A DNA stretch of 64,000 nt from Dyadobacter diqingensis (GCF_024220585.1 NZ_JAMXKF010000001.1:1188033-1252032), one strand, 5' to 3'. Shown: positions 19,695 to 28,650, counted from the stretch's first letter. Notes: generated by a model not told the origin, from the letters alone. Translations and numbers: made by a program.

Positions 19695-20048
19695 AAATTA
19701 TTACACTTGCCAATTTCATAGGTTGTAGCACGCCAACTTTGATCATTGAAATATTCTTGGCAAATCCCTAATTAGGCATCACTTCTTTATCTAACAATAT
19801 ACTTTTTTGTAAAAAATAGCATATTGTTAGATAAATATTTATTATTTTTAACTACTCCTCCTGCAAAGATCAAAAGATCTGGATTACACATCTTCAAGAA
19901 CTAGTACTACCTAACGATCGAAGTATCTTGTATTAATATTGAGCAAATATTAGACAGTAAGTATTATTTTACAAGAATATTAAGTAGATTGCCAGATACA
20001 TGTAATTTTGAATGTATCGAAGAAAATTACACACTAAAATATACAAAT
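19695..20048. other. 354-bp gap at a cassette boundary
   Basis: Very A+T-rich and without a supported gene. The frame of the next gene is open for 20 more codons upstream of its ATG at 20049, but that stretch (PDTCNFECIEENY) does not look like part of a cytidylyltransferase. The gap contains the inverted repeat at 19786-19835. Confidence 0.6.
19786..19835. repeat. Perfect 15-bp inverted repeat, probable terminator
   Basis: Arms TTTATCTAACAATAT and ATATTGTTAGATAAA are perfect. The 20-nt loop contains a further T6-GT-A6 hairpin. TATTTATTATTTTT follows on the plus strand. It likely ends the first transcription unit of the locus; the A+T-only stem is weak per base pair, so a protein-binding site is also possible. 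Confidence 0.75.
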
Positions 20049-20714
20049 ATGAAAATCACCGCAGTTATTCCAGTACGTAAAGGTTCTGAGAGGGTTAAGG
20101 ATAAATGTACGCGCCGGTTTGCTGATACTACTCTTTTGGACTTTAAGATCCAGGCGCTGAAACTAGTTCCTGAAATAGATGAGATCATTGTCAATACAGA
20201 TTCCCCTGACGCCATTGCGATAGCCAAAAAAAATTCAGTTTCATTTCACGAAAGAGACCCTTATTACGCTTCCTCCGAGTGTCCCGCGAATGATTACTTT
20301 TATTATCTTGGAAAATCAACTGAATCGGATCTCGTTGCTTACACACCCGTTACTGCTCCCTTTATCCGGCCGGAAACATTCTCGGAATGTATTAAAGCAT
20401 ACAGTCATGAACCCGACAGCAGTATTGTCACAGCCAGTATATTAAAACATTTTTTGTGGAAAGATGGAAAACCTTTGAATTTCGAACTCGACAAACATCC
20501 AAGGAGTCAGGATTTCAACAATATTTCCGCTATCAATTTTGGGCTTTGCCTCATACCCCGATCTACACTTATTACCTACAAGAGTATTATTGGCCCAAAA
20601 CCTTCGGTTCATTTTGTATCCGATGTAGAGGGTTTAGATATTGATACCAGCCTCGATTTCTTCCTTGCTGAGCAAATATATTATAAAACCGTTTTGGAAA
20701 AACAGGAAATTTGA
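20049..20714 (+). CDS. Acylneuraminate cytidylyltransferase family (CMP-nonulosonate synthetase)
   Basis: A nucleotidyltransferase of 221 residues that would activate a nonulosonic-type acid with CTP. The start is the ATG at 20049, placing the signature IPVRKGSERVKDKC at the N-terminus. Other signs are YTPVTAPFIRPETF and the C-terminal VEGLDIDTSLDFFLAEQ, matching the IDT-x-x-DF region of CMP-NeuAc and pseudaminic acid synthetases. Its stop is 2 bp before the phosphatase start, so they are translationally close. With the NeuB-type synthase downstream it indicates a sialic-acid-like sugar, whose identity (Neu, Kdn, Leg or other) is not decided. Confidence 0.85.
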   Translation: MKITAVIPVRKGSERVKDKCTRRFADTTLLDFKIQALKLVPEIDEIIVNTDSPDAIAIAKKNSVSFHERDPYYASSECPANDYFYYLGKSTESDLVAYTPVTAPFIRPETFSECIKAYSHEPDSSIVTASILKHFLWKDGKPLNFELDKHPRSQDFNNISAINFGLCLIPRSTLITYKSIIGPKPSVHFVSDVEGLDIDTSLDFFLAEQIYYKTVLEKQEI

Positions 20715-20716
20715 GG

Positions 20717-21391
20717 ATGAAAATTTGTGAGCAAATAAAGAAAATCCTTGAAACAAATTTGCCTGATATCCAAGCGCTAAAAAGTAAGAAAAAGCTTAAA
20801 GAAGACGGAAGTTTTGTTTCAGAGGGGGATTTACTAAGTGAATCTCTTATAAAGTCGTTTCTTTTTGAAAATTATCCTGACTTCTATCTCGTATCTGAAG
20901 AGTCTCCTGTAGACAATTTATTTAATTGGAAACAGGAAAACGTAATAGTTCTGGATCCCATAGATGGAACAGAAAATTTTGTATCGGGTCTTTTAGAGTG
21001 GGGGGTTGCAGTCAGTTATTATAAAAGTGGGATTCACCAGCAATCTATGCTGGCATTACCAGAGTTAAACAGATATCTGATCAGCGGAGATAAATTTGAG
21101 CGGCTGAATTCGAGAATTGCCGGAATATCATCCAGTCTTACCAAAGAGGATTTATTAAGGTTGGAACCTGGTTTTGAGTATCGCATAATCGGCTGTTGCG
21201 TATATAATATGTACAGTGTTATTACCGGTTCATTTTCAACTTTTGAGAATCCCAGGGGTGCCAAAGTATGGGACATTCTTCCCGGTTTAAATTTGGCCCT
21301 TGAAAATGGCCTGTCCGTAATAGTAAACAATAAGAAATACGATGGAGAACTTCTTGCACCAGATCAAAAATATCGCTTTAAAATCGGGTAA
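20717..21391 (+). CDS. Inositol monophosphatase family phosphatase
   Basis: A metal-dependent sugar phosphatase of 224 residues, shorter than the usual 250-270. I chose the ATG at 20717 over the overlapping TTG at 20711. Metal-site residues are present: Glu pair in SEESP, Asp80 and Asp83 in DPIDGTENF, and Asp186 in GAKVWDI. It lies between the cytidylyltransferase and the NeuB-type synthase. By analogy with Kdn pathways, where a HAD phosphatase removes the 9-phosphate before CMP activation, it may dephosphorylate the synthase product. That role is inference. Its last 50 nt overlap the next gene. Confidence 0.85.
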   Translation: MKICEQIKKILETNLPDIQALKSKKKLKEDGSFVSEGDLLSESLIKSFLFENYPDFYLVSEESPVDNLFNWKQENVIVLDPIDGTENFVSGLLEWGVAVSYYKSGIHQQSMLALPELNRYLISGDKFERLNSRIAGISSSLTKEDLLRLEPGFEYRIIGCCVYNMYSVITGSFSTFENPRGAKVWDILPGLNLALENGLSVIVNNKKYDGELLAPDQKYRFKIG

Positions 21392-22922
21392 ATCTAAAAT
21401 TGCCATTATCGGTAAGGGAGATTCTATCAAAGATGTTGATCTAAGTAAATTAGAGGACTTCTTTATTATCAATCTCAACGATTCAGAAAAGATAATCCCG
21501 GGAAATCTCGCCCTTTTTTACCGTGTCGATTTTTACAATCAGATAAAGAACAACGGTTTCAAAGCAGATTATTATATTGCCCCCGATCACCTGAAGATTC
21601 CCGATCATAAACACCTCGAGGTGAAATACAAACCGTTGGGGCAAGATAGCTTTGACCATACCTTTGACTATTTGCAGGAAGAAAGGTTTTCCCTCACTGA
21701 TTTTACAATAATATCAGCCATCAAATTTTTGATTCTTTATCAAGAGGTTGTTGGTAAAGATTTGGAAGCATATTTTGTAGGATTTGACTTTAGAGCGGAA
21801 AAAGTTACACCTGATGATTATCAAATGCACGATCTGGAATATAAGAATGTCTTTCTTCAAACCCAGGAATCTGTATTTACGACACTATTAAAGACTTTCG
21901 GCAGTGTATATCCCCACATTAAGTTGATACATATTGGTGAAAAAAGTTATAGTACACTTTCGATAAGTGGGTTGAACCGTATGCTTAAAGACCTTTCAGC
22001 AAATCACCCAGCGTCGACGATTACCAATAACGGGATGTACAAGCGCCTTTTGCAAGAATGTAAGGATACTGGTAAGGTAATTGTTGTTGCCGAGTTTACG
22101 AACAATCATCTTGGAGATCCGGCCAGGCTTATCAAGATGATAGAACTTGCAAAAGAAAGTGGCGCGGATATAATAAAATTACAAAAAAGAGACATTGATA
22201 CGTTCTACACAGCTAAAGAATTAGCCAAACCATACCAGTCTCCATTTGGTAAAACGCTTGGAGATTACCGACGCGGTGTTGAGCTAACCAACGACATGTT
22301 CCTTTTAGTAGACGAACATTGCTGTAAAAATGAAATCCCCTGGTTCACCTCCGTTCTGGACTGGAAGTCTTATGAGTTTATGATGGATTTTGATCCGGCC
22401 TTACTGAAACTACCCTCAACAATTTCAAATCATAAAAATTACCTATTGAAAGTTGGAAATCATTTCAAAGGCGATTTGGTAATTTCAACAGGTTTTACGA
22501 ATCAAGAATACGAAGAGTTCGTTCTTGAGAATTTTATGATTGACAGAAACCTGTTTTTATTGCAATGCACCTCTTCGTACCCCACACCGCCAGAAGCATG
22601 CCAAATAGCGGTCGTAAGGCACTATGATGAAATTCGAGAATACTTATACCCGAACCTCTTTTCGGGCTATTCAAGCCATGATGTAGGTTCGCTTGGCTGC
22701 ATGCTCGCAGTAGCGGCAGGAGCCAGGATGCTTGAAAAACATGTAAAGCTGGGCAATTTAGACTGGATTCATTTCGATGGTGTTGCCATCGACTTACATG
22801 GGAATCAATTTAAAAATTTTGTTCACGATGTCAGAAAAGCGGAACTTATGTGCGGTACAAAACAAAAAGATATTCATATCGCTGAACATCATAAATACGT
22901 TCCAAATGATTTCCATAATTAA
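21342..22922 (+). CDS. Fusion: GT42/DUF115-like domain + NeuB-type synthase
   Basis: A 526-residue two-domain protein. Residues 1 to about 235 form a Rossmann-like domain with IIGKGDSIKDVDLSKL (Gly24, Gly26, Ser28) and FVGFDF (144-150), resembling Campylobacter Cst-type GT42 sialyltransferases or DUF115 proteins. The GT42 catalytic His is not clearly aligned. Residues about 245-515 form a NeuB-type TIM barrel: AEFTNNHLGD (Glu251, Asn255, His256), GADIIKLQKR, STGFTNQEY, YSSHDVGSLG and EKHVKLG. NeuB proteins normally end in a SAF/antifreeze domain; here the chain stops soon after the barrel (EHHKYVP). The ATG at 21342 overlaps the phosphatase gene by 50 nt, and no later start keeps the Rossmann motif. 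Confidence 0.85.
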   Translation: MENFLHQIKNIALKSGKSKIAIIGKGDSIKDVDLSKLEDFFIINLNDSEKIIPGNLALFYRVDFYNQIKNNGFKADYYIAPDHLKIPDHKHLEVKYKPLGQDSFDHTFDYLQEERFSLTDFTIISAIKFLILYQEVVGKDLEAYFVGFDFRAEKVTPDDYQMHDLEYKNVFLQTQESVFTTLLKTFGSVYPHIKLIHIGEKSYSTLSISGLNRMLKDLSANHPASTITNNGMYKRLLQECKDTGKVIVVAEFTNNHLGDPARLIKMIELAKESGADIIKLQKRDIDTFYTAKELAKPYQSPFGKTLGDYRRGVELTNDMFLLVDEHCCKNEIPWFTSVLDWKSYEFMMDFDPALLKLPSTISNHKNYLLKVGNHFKGDLVISTGFTNQEYEEFVLENFMIDRNLFLLQCTSSYPTPPEACQIAVVRHYDEIREYLYPNLFSGYSSHDVGSLGCMLAVAAGARMLEKHVKLGNLDWIHFDGVAIDLHGNQFKNFVHDVRKAELMCGTKQKDIHIAEHHKYVPNDFHN

Positions 22923-23008
22923 ACCATATCAGCGTTTGTAAGTCTGATATGGGCAAGCTGGTTTGCAACAGCAAATGAATCTTTTGCGTATGATTTGAAA
23001 ATTCTATT

Positions 23009-24454
23009 TTGATAACATTAAAACGATCAGATATCTGGAATTCACCAACCCTGATGACTTGGATGAGCTACGCCGCCCGTTCAATTACACTCGTTGGTAT
23101 CTTACCGTTAATTCTCAATAAATTTTCTCCCGGAGATATCGTATTGTGGTATTTATTCTCCACTATGATCAGTCTTCAGATGCTTGCAGACTACGGACTT
23201 CGGCAAACATTCTCCCGTATTATTTCGTACGCATATGGTGGTGCGCGTGATATTTTAATTGTTAATCAAAACTCAGTTGTAGACATACCGACAGATGAAA
23301 CCTGCAACGAACCGTTAATGGCTTCTATCATTGCTTCCATGAAGTTTCTCTACAAGTGGTTAACGGTAATTGTATTTATATTGCTGCTCACATTCGGCAC
23401 CTGGGCTATGAAAAAGCCGGTGGACAATACCGATGTACCGGATCAGGCCTGGATCGCCTGGGGAGTATTTATAGTCACTTCCATCATTAGTTTCTACTCG
23501 AAAGTTTATCAGAACTTTTTGGAAGGTTTGAATAAAGTTGCTCTGGTGAGAAGGATCGAGACCTTTACTTCTCTGGGTGGAATTATATGCAGCCTGGGTG
23601 TATTAGTATGGGCGCCAAGCCTGTTGAATCTTGTCATAGTTAATCAGATATGGATCGTGATTGCCTCATTTCGCGACTGGCTGATCTGTCAAAAGACCGA
23701 GTCTGCACTATGGAAACGAGTAAATATTCGTTTATCAATAGACCCCATCCTGTTAAAAAAAATATGGGCTCCGGTGTGGCGAAGCGGTGTAAGCGGTCTA
23801 ATGTCCGGTGGACTTATGAGCCTGACCTCAGTAATTTATGCTCAATTCGGAACTAAAGATTCAGTAGCTTCTTATTTACTGGCTCTGCGACTTGTCAGCC
23901 AGATACGTGACGTATCAATGGCCCCTTTTTTCAGTAAAATCCCGTTGCTAGCCCGGTTTAGAGTTCAAAATAATATGCAAGGATTGTTGACAACCATAAA
24001 AAAGGGGATGAAATGGAGTCATATTGTTTTTGTTTTCGGTTTTATTTGCACGACCATATGCATCGAGCCGTTTCTGCAAGTAATAGGGTCCGAAGTAACG
24101 TTTATCGATCCAAAGCTTTGGATTTTACTTGGATGGGCTTTCTACGCGCATCGGTTTGGATCCATGCATCTTCAGGTTTATTTATCCACGAATCATGTCA
24201 TTGCCCATATTGCAGATGGTGTTTCGGGCATTATATACATTGGCGTAACCTGGCTACTTAGCTCGCATTTTGGCGTATATGCTATCCCAGTAGGAATGCT
24301 TTCAGGATATCTTGGTTTTTATTGCTGGTATTGCACAAAATATTCATATAAATCATTAAATAACATTAACTTTTGGTATTTTGAGAAAGGAGTCAGCGTT
24401 CCCTCTATCATTGTGCTGTTATTGTTTTCCATATTCTATTTCTTTAATAGTTAA
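23009..24454 (+). CDS. Oligosaccharide flippase-like membrane protein, second copy
   Basis: A polytopic protein of about 481 residues with 12 or more predicted helices, of the polysaccharide flippase class but not close in sequence to the one at 15038. The start is uncertain. The frame begins after a TGA at 22991-22993; TTG at 23009 is the best candidate, giving ITLKRSDIWNSP, and the first ATGs would remove part of the N-terminal segment. Motifs include YAARSITLVGILPLIL, QMLADYGLRQTFSRI and YLLALRLVSQIRDVSMAPFF. Its position next to the nonulosonate cassette suggests it carries the unit containing that sugar. Confidence 0.82.
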   Translation: MITLKRSDIWNSPTLMTWMSYAARSITLVGILPLILNKFSPGDIVLWYLFSTMISLQMLADYGLRQTFSRIISYAYGGARDILIVNQNSVVDIPTDETCNEPLMASIIASMKFLYKWLTVIVFILLLTFGTWAMKKPVDNTDVPDQAWIAWGVFIVTSIISFYSKVYQNFLEGLNKVALVRRIETFTSLGGIICSLGVLVWAPSLLNLVIVNQIWIVIASFRDWLICQKTESALWKRVNIRLSIDPILLKKIWAPVWRSGVSGLMSGGLMSLTSVIYAQFGTKDSVASYLLALRLVSQIRDVSMAPFFSKIPLLARFRVQNNMQGLLTTIKKGMKWSHIVFVFGFICTTICIEPFLQVIGSEVTFIDPKLWILLGWAFYAHRFGSMHLQVYLSTNHVIAHIADGVSGIIYIGVTWLLSSHFGVYAIPVGMLSGYLGFYCWYCTKYSYKSLNNINFWYFEKGVSVPSIIVLLLFSIFYFFNS

Positions 24455-24481
24455 GTAACACCAATACTGCCCCCATTTTTC

Positions 24482-25738
24482 ATGAACGACTACTTCTCAC
24501 AATATAAAGAGCTAAAAAAAATATTAAAATTCCGAGAGAATGATATTGAATTTGAATTTCCCATGGCAATAGAAGTGATGTCAGTTGCGCACAAAGAAAA
24601 AATCAATCTCTTTAAGATAATAGTTTCATTTTTCTTTGTATACAACTTTCCAAAAGCGATAAAAAACATCAAAAATCAACGTATTTTGTTTTCAGATGCG
24701 TATGAAAGAAAAGAGTACTCTAGATTACTCCAAATCATTAGACAGAATGTCGGGGACAACTCTCATATCCATTTTAGGAACATAGACCTGATACCACACT
24801 TTAATTTAAAAATAATTATCTCTTCGATTGGCTTTTCATTTAAAGTTTTAAGCGGAAAAGTCTCTCTTAAAAATACGTTTTACATTGCTTCCCGATTAAC
24901 GTTTTACCGAAACTGTCTTTCGGTACTTCAACATGTTGATAATACAACTCCATTTCAGTTAAAAAAATATATAGCATTTAACGGACAATATGGAATTGAG
25001 GCCTTACTCGCTCAATTTTTCAAACAAAAGGGAGTAGAAACTTATACACTCACTCATGGTAAGAGTTACGTGAATTATAAGAAAACGATCCCACAGGATA
25101 TCATCAACGGTGAAAATATTTCTGTGGACAAAGTCTTGGTCTGGGGGAATTCGGGAAAAAAGGAATTGATTGAAAACTTTGGTATTCCAGAAAAAAATGT
25201 AATTGTGGCCGGAAATCTCAATTATCCGTCAAAGAAGATAAACGTAAAGCAAACATTTAAGAATGGAATTATTCTTTTGGGACGTAAAATATACGATGAG
25301 GGAAATAAGGATATCCTAAGAATTGCAGAGGAGGTGGCGCTGAGCCAGGGTATTAAATTCAGTGTGCGACTACACCCTTCTTTATCTTATGAAATTTATT
25401 CTAATCTTTGCAAAAGCAGTCTTCTATCCTTAACCAACAATGAAGTTAGTTTACAGGAAATGTTTTTAGCCGGCCAGTATGATTTTGCAATCGTAAATAA
25501 TTCTACGACATACTACGAATCTATGTATCATAATATGGTTTGCCTTAGATATGAGCCTGATGAAAATGAACAGTATGAAGGCCTTGATGACAAGTTTGGA
25601 GATTCTAAAACGTTCTATGAAAGAATTAGCTTTTTCCAAAAGATTGATAATAAATTACTCAATGAAAAAATAAATAAACTTTTGTCAGACAATCTTGGTA
25701 TGGGTATTAACCGATACAAAGAAATTTTAGGAAAATAA
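24482..25738 (+). CDS. GT-B glycosyltransferase-like protein
   Basis: A soluble protein of 418 residues. The C-terminal half reads as a GT-B nucleotide-binding fold: YTLTHGKSYVNY, DKVLVWGNSGKKELIENF, IPEKNVIVAGN, FSVRLHPS, then AIVNNSTTYYESMYHN. The HP and S/T-x-Y-E positions match the capsule polymerase and CDP-glycerol/KpsS/polysialyltransferase-like superfamily. The N-terminal half is not recognised. Lying two genes after the CMP-sugar genes, it is a candidate to use that donor, but neither donor nor product can be read from sequence. Confidence 0.7.
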   Translation: MNDYFSQYKELKKILKFRENDIEFEFPMAIEVMSVAHKEKINLFKIIVSFFFVYNFPKAIKNIKNQRILFSDAYERKEYSRLLQIIRQNVGDNSHIHFRNIDLIPHFNLKIIISSIGFSFKVLSGKVSLKNTFYIASRLTFYRNCLSVLQHVDNTTPFQLKKYIAFNGQYGIEALLAQFFKQKGVETYTLTHGKSYVNYKKTIPQDIINGENISVDKVLVWGNSGKKELIENFGIPEKNVIVAGNLNYPSKKINVKQTFKNGIILLGRKIYDEGNKDILRIAEEVALSQGIKFSVRLHPSLSYEIYSNLCKSSLLSLTNNEVSLQEMFLAGQYDFAIVNNSTTYYESMYHNMVCLRYEPDENEQYEGLDDKFGDSKTFYERISFFQKIDNKLLNEKINKLLSDNLGMGINRYKEILGK

Positions 25739-25767
25739 CCCGGATTACGTATAAATAATAATAACGA

Positions 25768-26676
25768 ATGAATCATTATAACACACTGCTAATATCAATT
25801 TGTATACCTGCCTACAAAAATCCTACGCTTCTAAAAAGATGCTTAAATACGGTTCTTGAACAGACCTATTCCAATATAGAAGTCATCATTACCGATGATA
25901 GCCCCAATGAAGATGTTGCCAATGTCGTAAAAAAATATAACGACCCTCGAATTATTTACATTAAAAATGCAATTCCTTTGGGCTCTCCGGAGAACTGGAA
26001 TGAAGGACTTAGACGTTCAAAAGGAGAATTCATTAAAATTATGCATCATGATGATTGGTTCGCCAACAAAGATGCATTACGAATCTTTGTTGAAACTGCG
26101 CTAAAAACAGGATCGGATTTCATTTGCTCAAATTGCTTCAATGTTCATCCTGATAGAAAAGAAAAACACTCTATTCTCAAACGATTTCAAAAAAAATGGC
26201 TGCAAGATCCTACACTAATACTGTATGCAAACTACGTTGGCAATCCGAGTACAACTTTTTTTAAACGGCAGACGGATCAGCCAGTATTTTTTGATCAAAA
26301 GAGTATTTGGTTTGTAGATGTTCTATTTTATTATGACTATACACGTCTTTACCCAAAGGTTGCTTTTATCGATGAATATTTGATTGATACAAGTGCAGGG
26401 CTCGACACGCAAATTACGAACAGTGCGATTAGTGCAAAAATAGCAATTGGAGAATTTGTTTATATGTGCATTAAATATAACCTTAACCGCACACATAAAT
26501 TTCTCACTATACTGAGTATGATTGAGTTAATGAAAAGACATGAGATTACTTCCAAAGAAAAGTTAAGCACTCTAATAGAAAACTCTAACGAAATTCAACT
26601 CCCATATCCTATTCTACAATTACCAATTTCTCACCAGGTATTCAATGTACTGAAACACCTTATAATTCTAATCTAG
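25768..26676 (+). CDS. GT2 glycosyltransferase
   Basis: A family 2 transferase of 302 residues. The GT-A domain starts with LISICIPAYKNPTLLKRCL, has IITDDSPNEDV and the metal-binding HHDDWFA, and is followed by a C-terminal helical part. It is the last gene of the rightward arm and ends 34 bp from the stop of the convergent leftward arm. Specificity is unknown. Confidence 0.9.
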   Translation: MNHYNTLLISICIPAYKNPTLLKRCLNTVLEQTYSNIEVIITDDSPNEDVANVVKKYNDPRIIYIKNAIPLGSPENWNEGLRRSKGEFIKIMHHDDWFANKDALRIFVETALKTGSDFICSNCFNVHPDRKEKHSILKRFQKKWLQDPTLILYANYVGNPSTTFFKRQTDQPVFFDQKSIWFVDVLFYYDYTRLYPKVAFIDEYLIDTSAGLDTQITNSAISAKIAIGEFVYMCIKYNLNRTHKFLTILSMIELMKRHEITSKEKLSTLIENSNEIQLPYPILQLPISHQVFNVLKHLIILI

Positions 26677-26710
26677 ATTCATCAGATAGATGAAGTTTTA
26701 CCAATAAATA

Positions 26711-27532
26711 TCATTGCCTAAGTACATAATGATAGAATAAACTCAGTAGCCTTTTAGGAATAATTCTTAAAGGGAGTCTAATAAATATACCAGCAATGTA
26801 GTATTTGAATTCAAGATATGAATTAGCATAGGCAAGATTCAGAAAATTCATCTCATGCCTAATATAGTTTAGTCCATGCCTACGTCCTATTGTATCACTG
26901 TCATTTCTAAAATGAACAAGTACCTCTTGTAAATTGTCTATTTTATATCCCTTATGTAAAATATTTATCCACAAATAGTAATCTTCAAAATATGGAACAT
27001 CTTCGTATGAATTTGAAGCTAAAACAACCGACTTCTTAAAAACTACAGTTGGATGATTAATTGGATTTCTCCATCTGGAATAACTATACAATTCAGACGC
27101 TTTCGGCGCTTTATTAATTCTTTTCAAATCACCCGGCTCTTCACTAAACTCCTCAACATCAGCTCCTAGCACATCAACATCTAGATGTACTTGCAGATAA
27201 TCTATTTGTTTTTTGAAACGATCCTTTAGAGAGATATCATCTGAGTCCATCCTTGCAACAATTTCATTCCGGCATTGTAATAAACCAAAATTAAGTGCTG
27301 GCCCCAGTCCAATATTTCTTTCCAACGGGTGAATATCAACTATTGCCGGGAAGGATGTGTAATACGTATTAATAATTCTCTTTAAGGTTTCAGGAATCGG
27401 ACCATCTATCACTAACACCACTTGGTTAGGTAGCAATGATTGTTTAAAAATACTCCCAAGAGCCAAGTCTAAATGAAGAGGGTTGTCGTTGTGATAGGTT
27501 GAAATTAAAACTGAGAATAATGGACTGGACAT
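26711..27532 (-). CDS. GT2 glycosyltransferase (AmsE-like)
   Basis: A family 2 transferase of 273 residues. It has SVLISTYHNDNPLHLDLAL, VVLVIDGPI and the DxD region ARMDSDDISLKDRFKKQ, then YFEDYYLWINIL. This layout resembles AmsE-type transferases of exopolysaccharide loci. It is the last gene of the leftward arm, 45 bp after the acyltransferase gene, and is presumably co-transcribed with it. Confidence 0.88.
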   Translation of the reverse strand: MSSPLFSVLISTYHNDNPLHLDLALGSIFKQSLLPNQVVLVIDGPIPETLKRIINTYYTSFPAIVDIHPLERNIGLGPALNFGLLQCRNEIVARMDSDDISLKDRFKKQIDYLQVHLDVDVLGADVEEFSEEPGDLKRINKAPKASELYSYSRWRNPINHPTVVFKKSVVLASNSYEDVPYFEDYYLWINILHKGYKIDNLQEVLVHFRNDSDTIGRRHGLNYIRHEMNFLNLAYANSYLEFKYYIAGIFIRLPLRIIPKRLLSLFYHYVLRQ

Positions 27533-27577
27533 ATTTGTAAATTAATCCCTTAAAAGATTACACTCTCCTTTGCTACT

Positions 27578-28597
27578 TTATACTTTCGTTTTACCTCCGT
27601 ACAGCAAGAGATTCAATGGAGGACATAATTTTACTATCTCATAGATTCCCATACAAAGCGAAATTATCAAGACAGAAAAGAATAAGCTTATGAAAATAAT
27701 AAGAGAATTATTAAGCTCAGGTATTAGGTATAAACCTTTAAAAAGATCTATAAACTTGAAATGAGTCGCATAAATCACTATAGATGACATACCCCATTTT
27801 GTAACACAACCATCTACAATGGCATTGAAAGTGATCTTATTTATGATAAAATAAGAAGATAAAATTGCAGAAACTGCGCTAACAATTTTAATTAGAAGAC
27901 TTATACCCATACTATGAAAGTTAGGATCGCCGAACGAGTAAAAACCCACCACTAAAACAAACAAAATCAGAAAAAAAGAGAAAAGTCGATAATCCAAAAT
28001 TTTCTCTTTTAGCCAAGTATACTTTGCTATAAATATACCTATAAAAAAATAGCCATAGTATTGGATAAAAGAGTCTACATAGTCAGTTACATGTACGACT
28101 TTCAGAATAACCAAAAATATAAGGAACGTAAAAAATAGACAAACGTCAGTTACAAACTTGAATTTACCTCTTAGATGATTGGAAATGAGCAAGAAAGCAG
28201 AATATATAATTGTTAGAAAAAATAAATACCAGAGAAACCACAAACCGGTTCTTGGATCTTCCATCAATTCCAGAAATCTCGGATAGGGATTGAATTGAAA
28301 ATTGCCATTAAAAAAAAGCTTATCCACCAGTAGCGGCCAGGCGAAAAAAGGAACCAATAAAGAGCGAATTTTTTTCAATAAAAAACTACTATAATTTTGA
28401 AAAATCCTTTCATTGATGCTCAGATAAGCCACATAGCCGCTTATAAACATAAACAATGGCATGTGAAAAGAGTATATAAAACTGAATAGCCTACTATCCT
28501 TTGATTCAATCGTATTATACTGTATAAAATGGCCAACTACAACAAGCAAAATTGAAATTCCTTTCAGATGATCAATATACGCGACTCTATTTTTCAT
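27578..28597 (-). CDS. Acyltransferase family 3 membrane protein
   Basis: An integral membrane O-acyltransferase of 339 residues with about ten predicted helices. The N-terminal signature is YIDHLKGISILLVVVGHF, including the conserved His, followed by FSFIYSFHMPLFMFISGY. The family moves acetyl or other acyl groups to sugars of surface polymers. The acceptor sugar is unknown. It lies 53 bp after the candidate polymerase gene within the leftward arm. Confidence 0.9.
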   Translation of the reverse strand: MKNRVAYIDHLKGISILLVVVGHFIQYNTIESKDSRLFSFIYSFHMPLFMFISGYVAYLSINERIFQNYSSFLLKKIRSLLVPFFAWPLLVDKLFFNGNFQFNPYPRFLELMEDPRTGLWFLWYLFFLTIIYSAFLLISNHLRGKFKFVTDVCLFFTFLIFLVILKVVHVTDYVDSFIQYYGYFFIGIFIAKYTWLKEKILDYRLFSFFLILFVLVVGFYSFGDPNFHSMGISLLIKIVSAVSAILSSYFIINKITFNAIVDGCVTKWGMSSIVIYATHFKFIDLFKGLYLIPELNNSLIIFISLFFSVLIISLCMGIYEIVKLCPPLNLLLYGGKTKV

Positions 28598-28650
28598 TTC
28601 TGATATGTGTGATTTTAGAAATTTTTGATTCGGCTAGTTACCAGCCATAT

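Noticed and set aside
19989..20048. Extra 20 codons at the start of the cytidylyltransferase gene
   Set aside because: The frame is open, but the added residues do not resemble the family and would put the IPVRKGS motif unusually far from the N-terminus.
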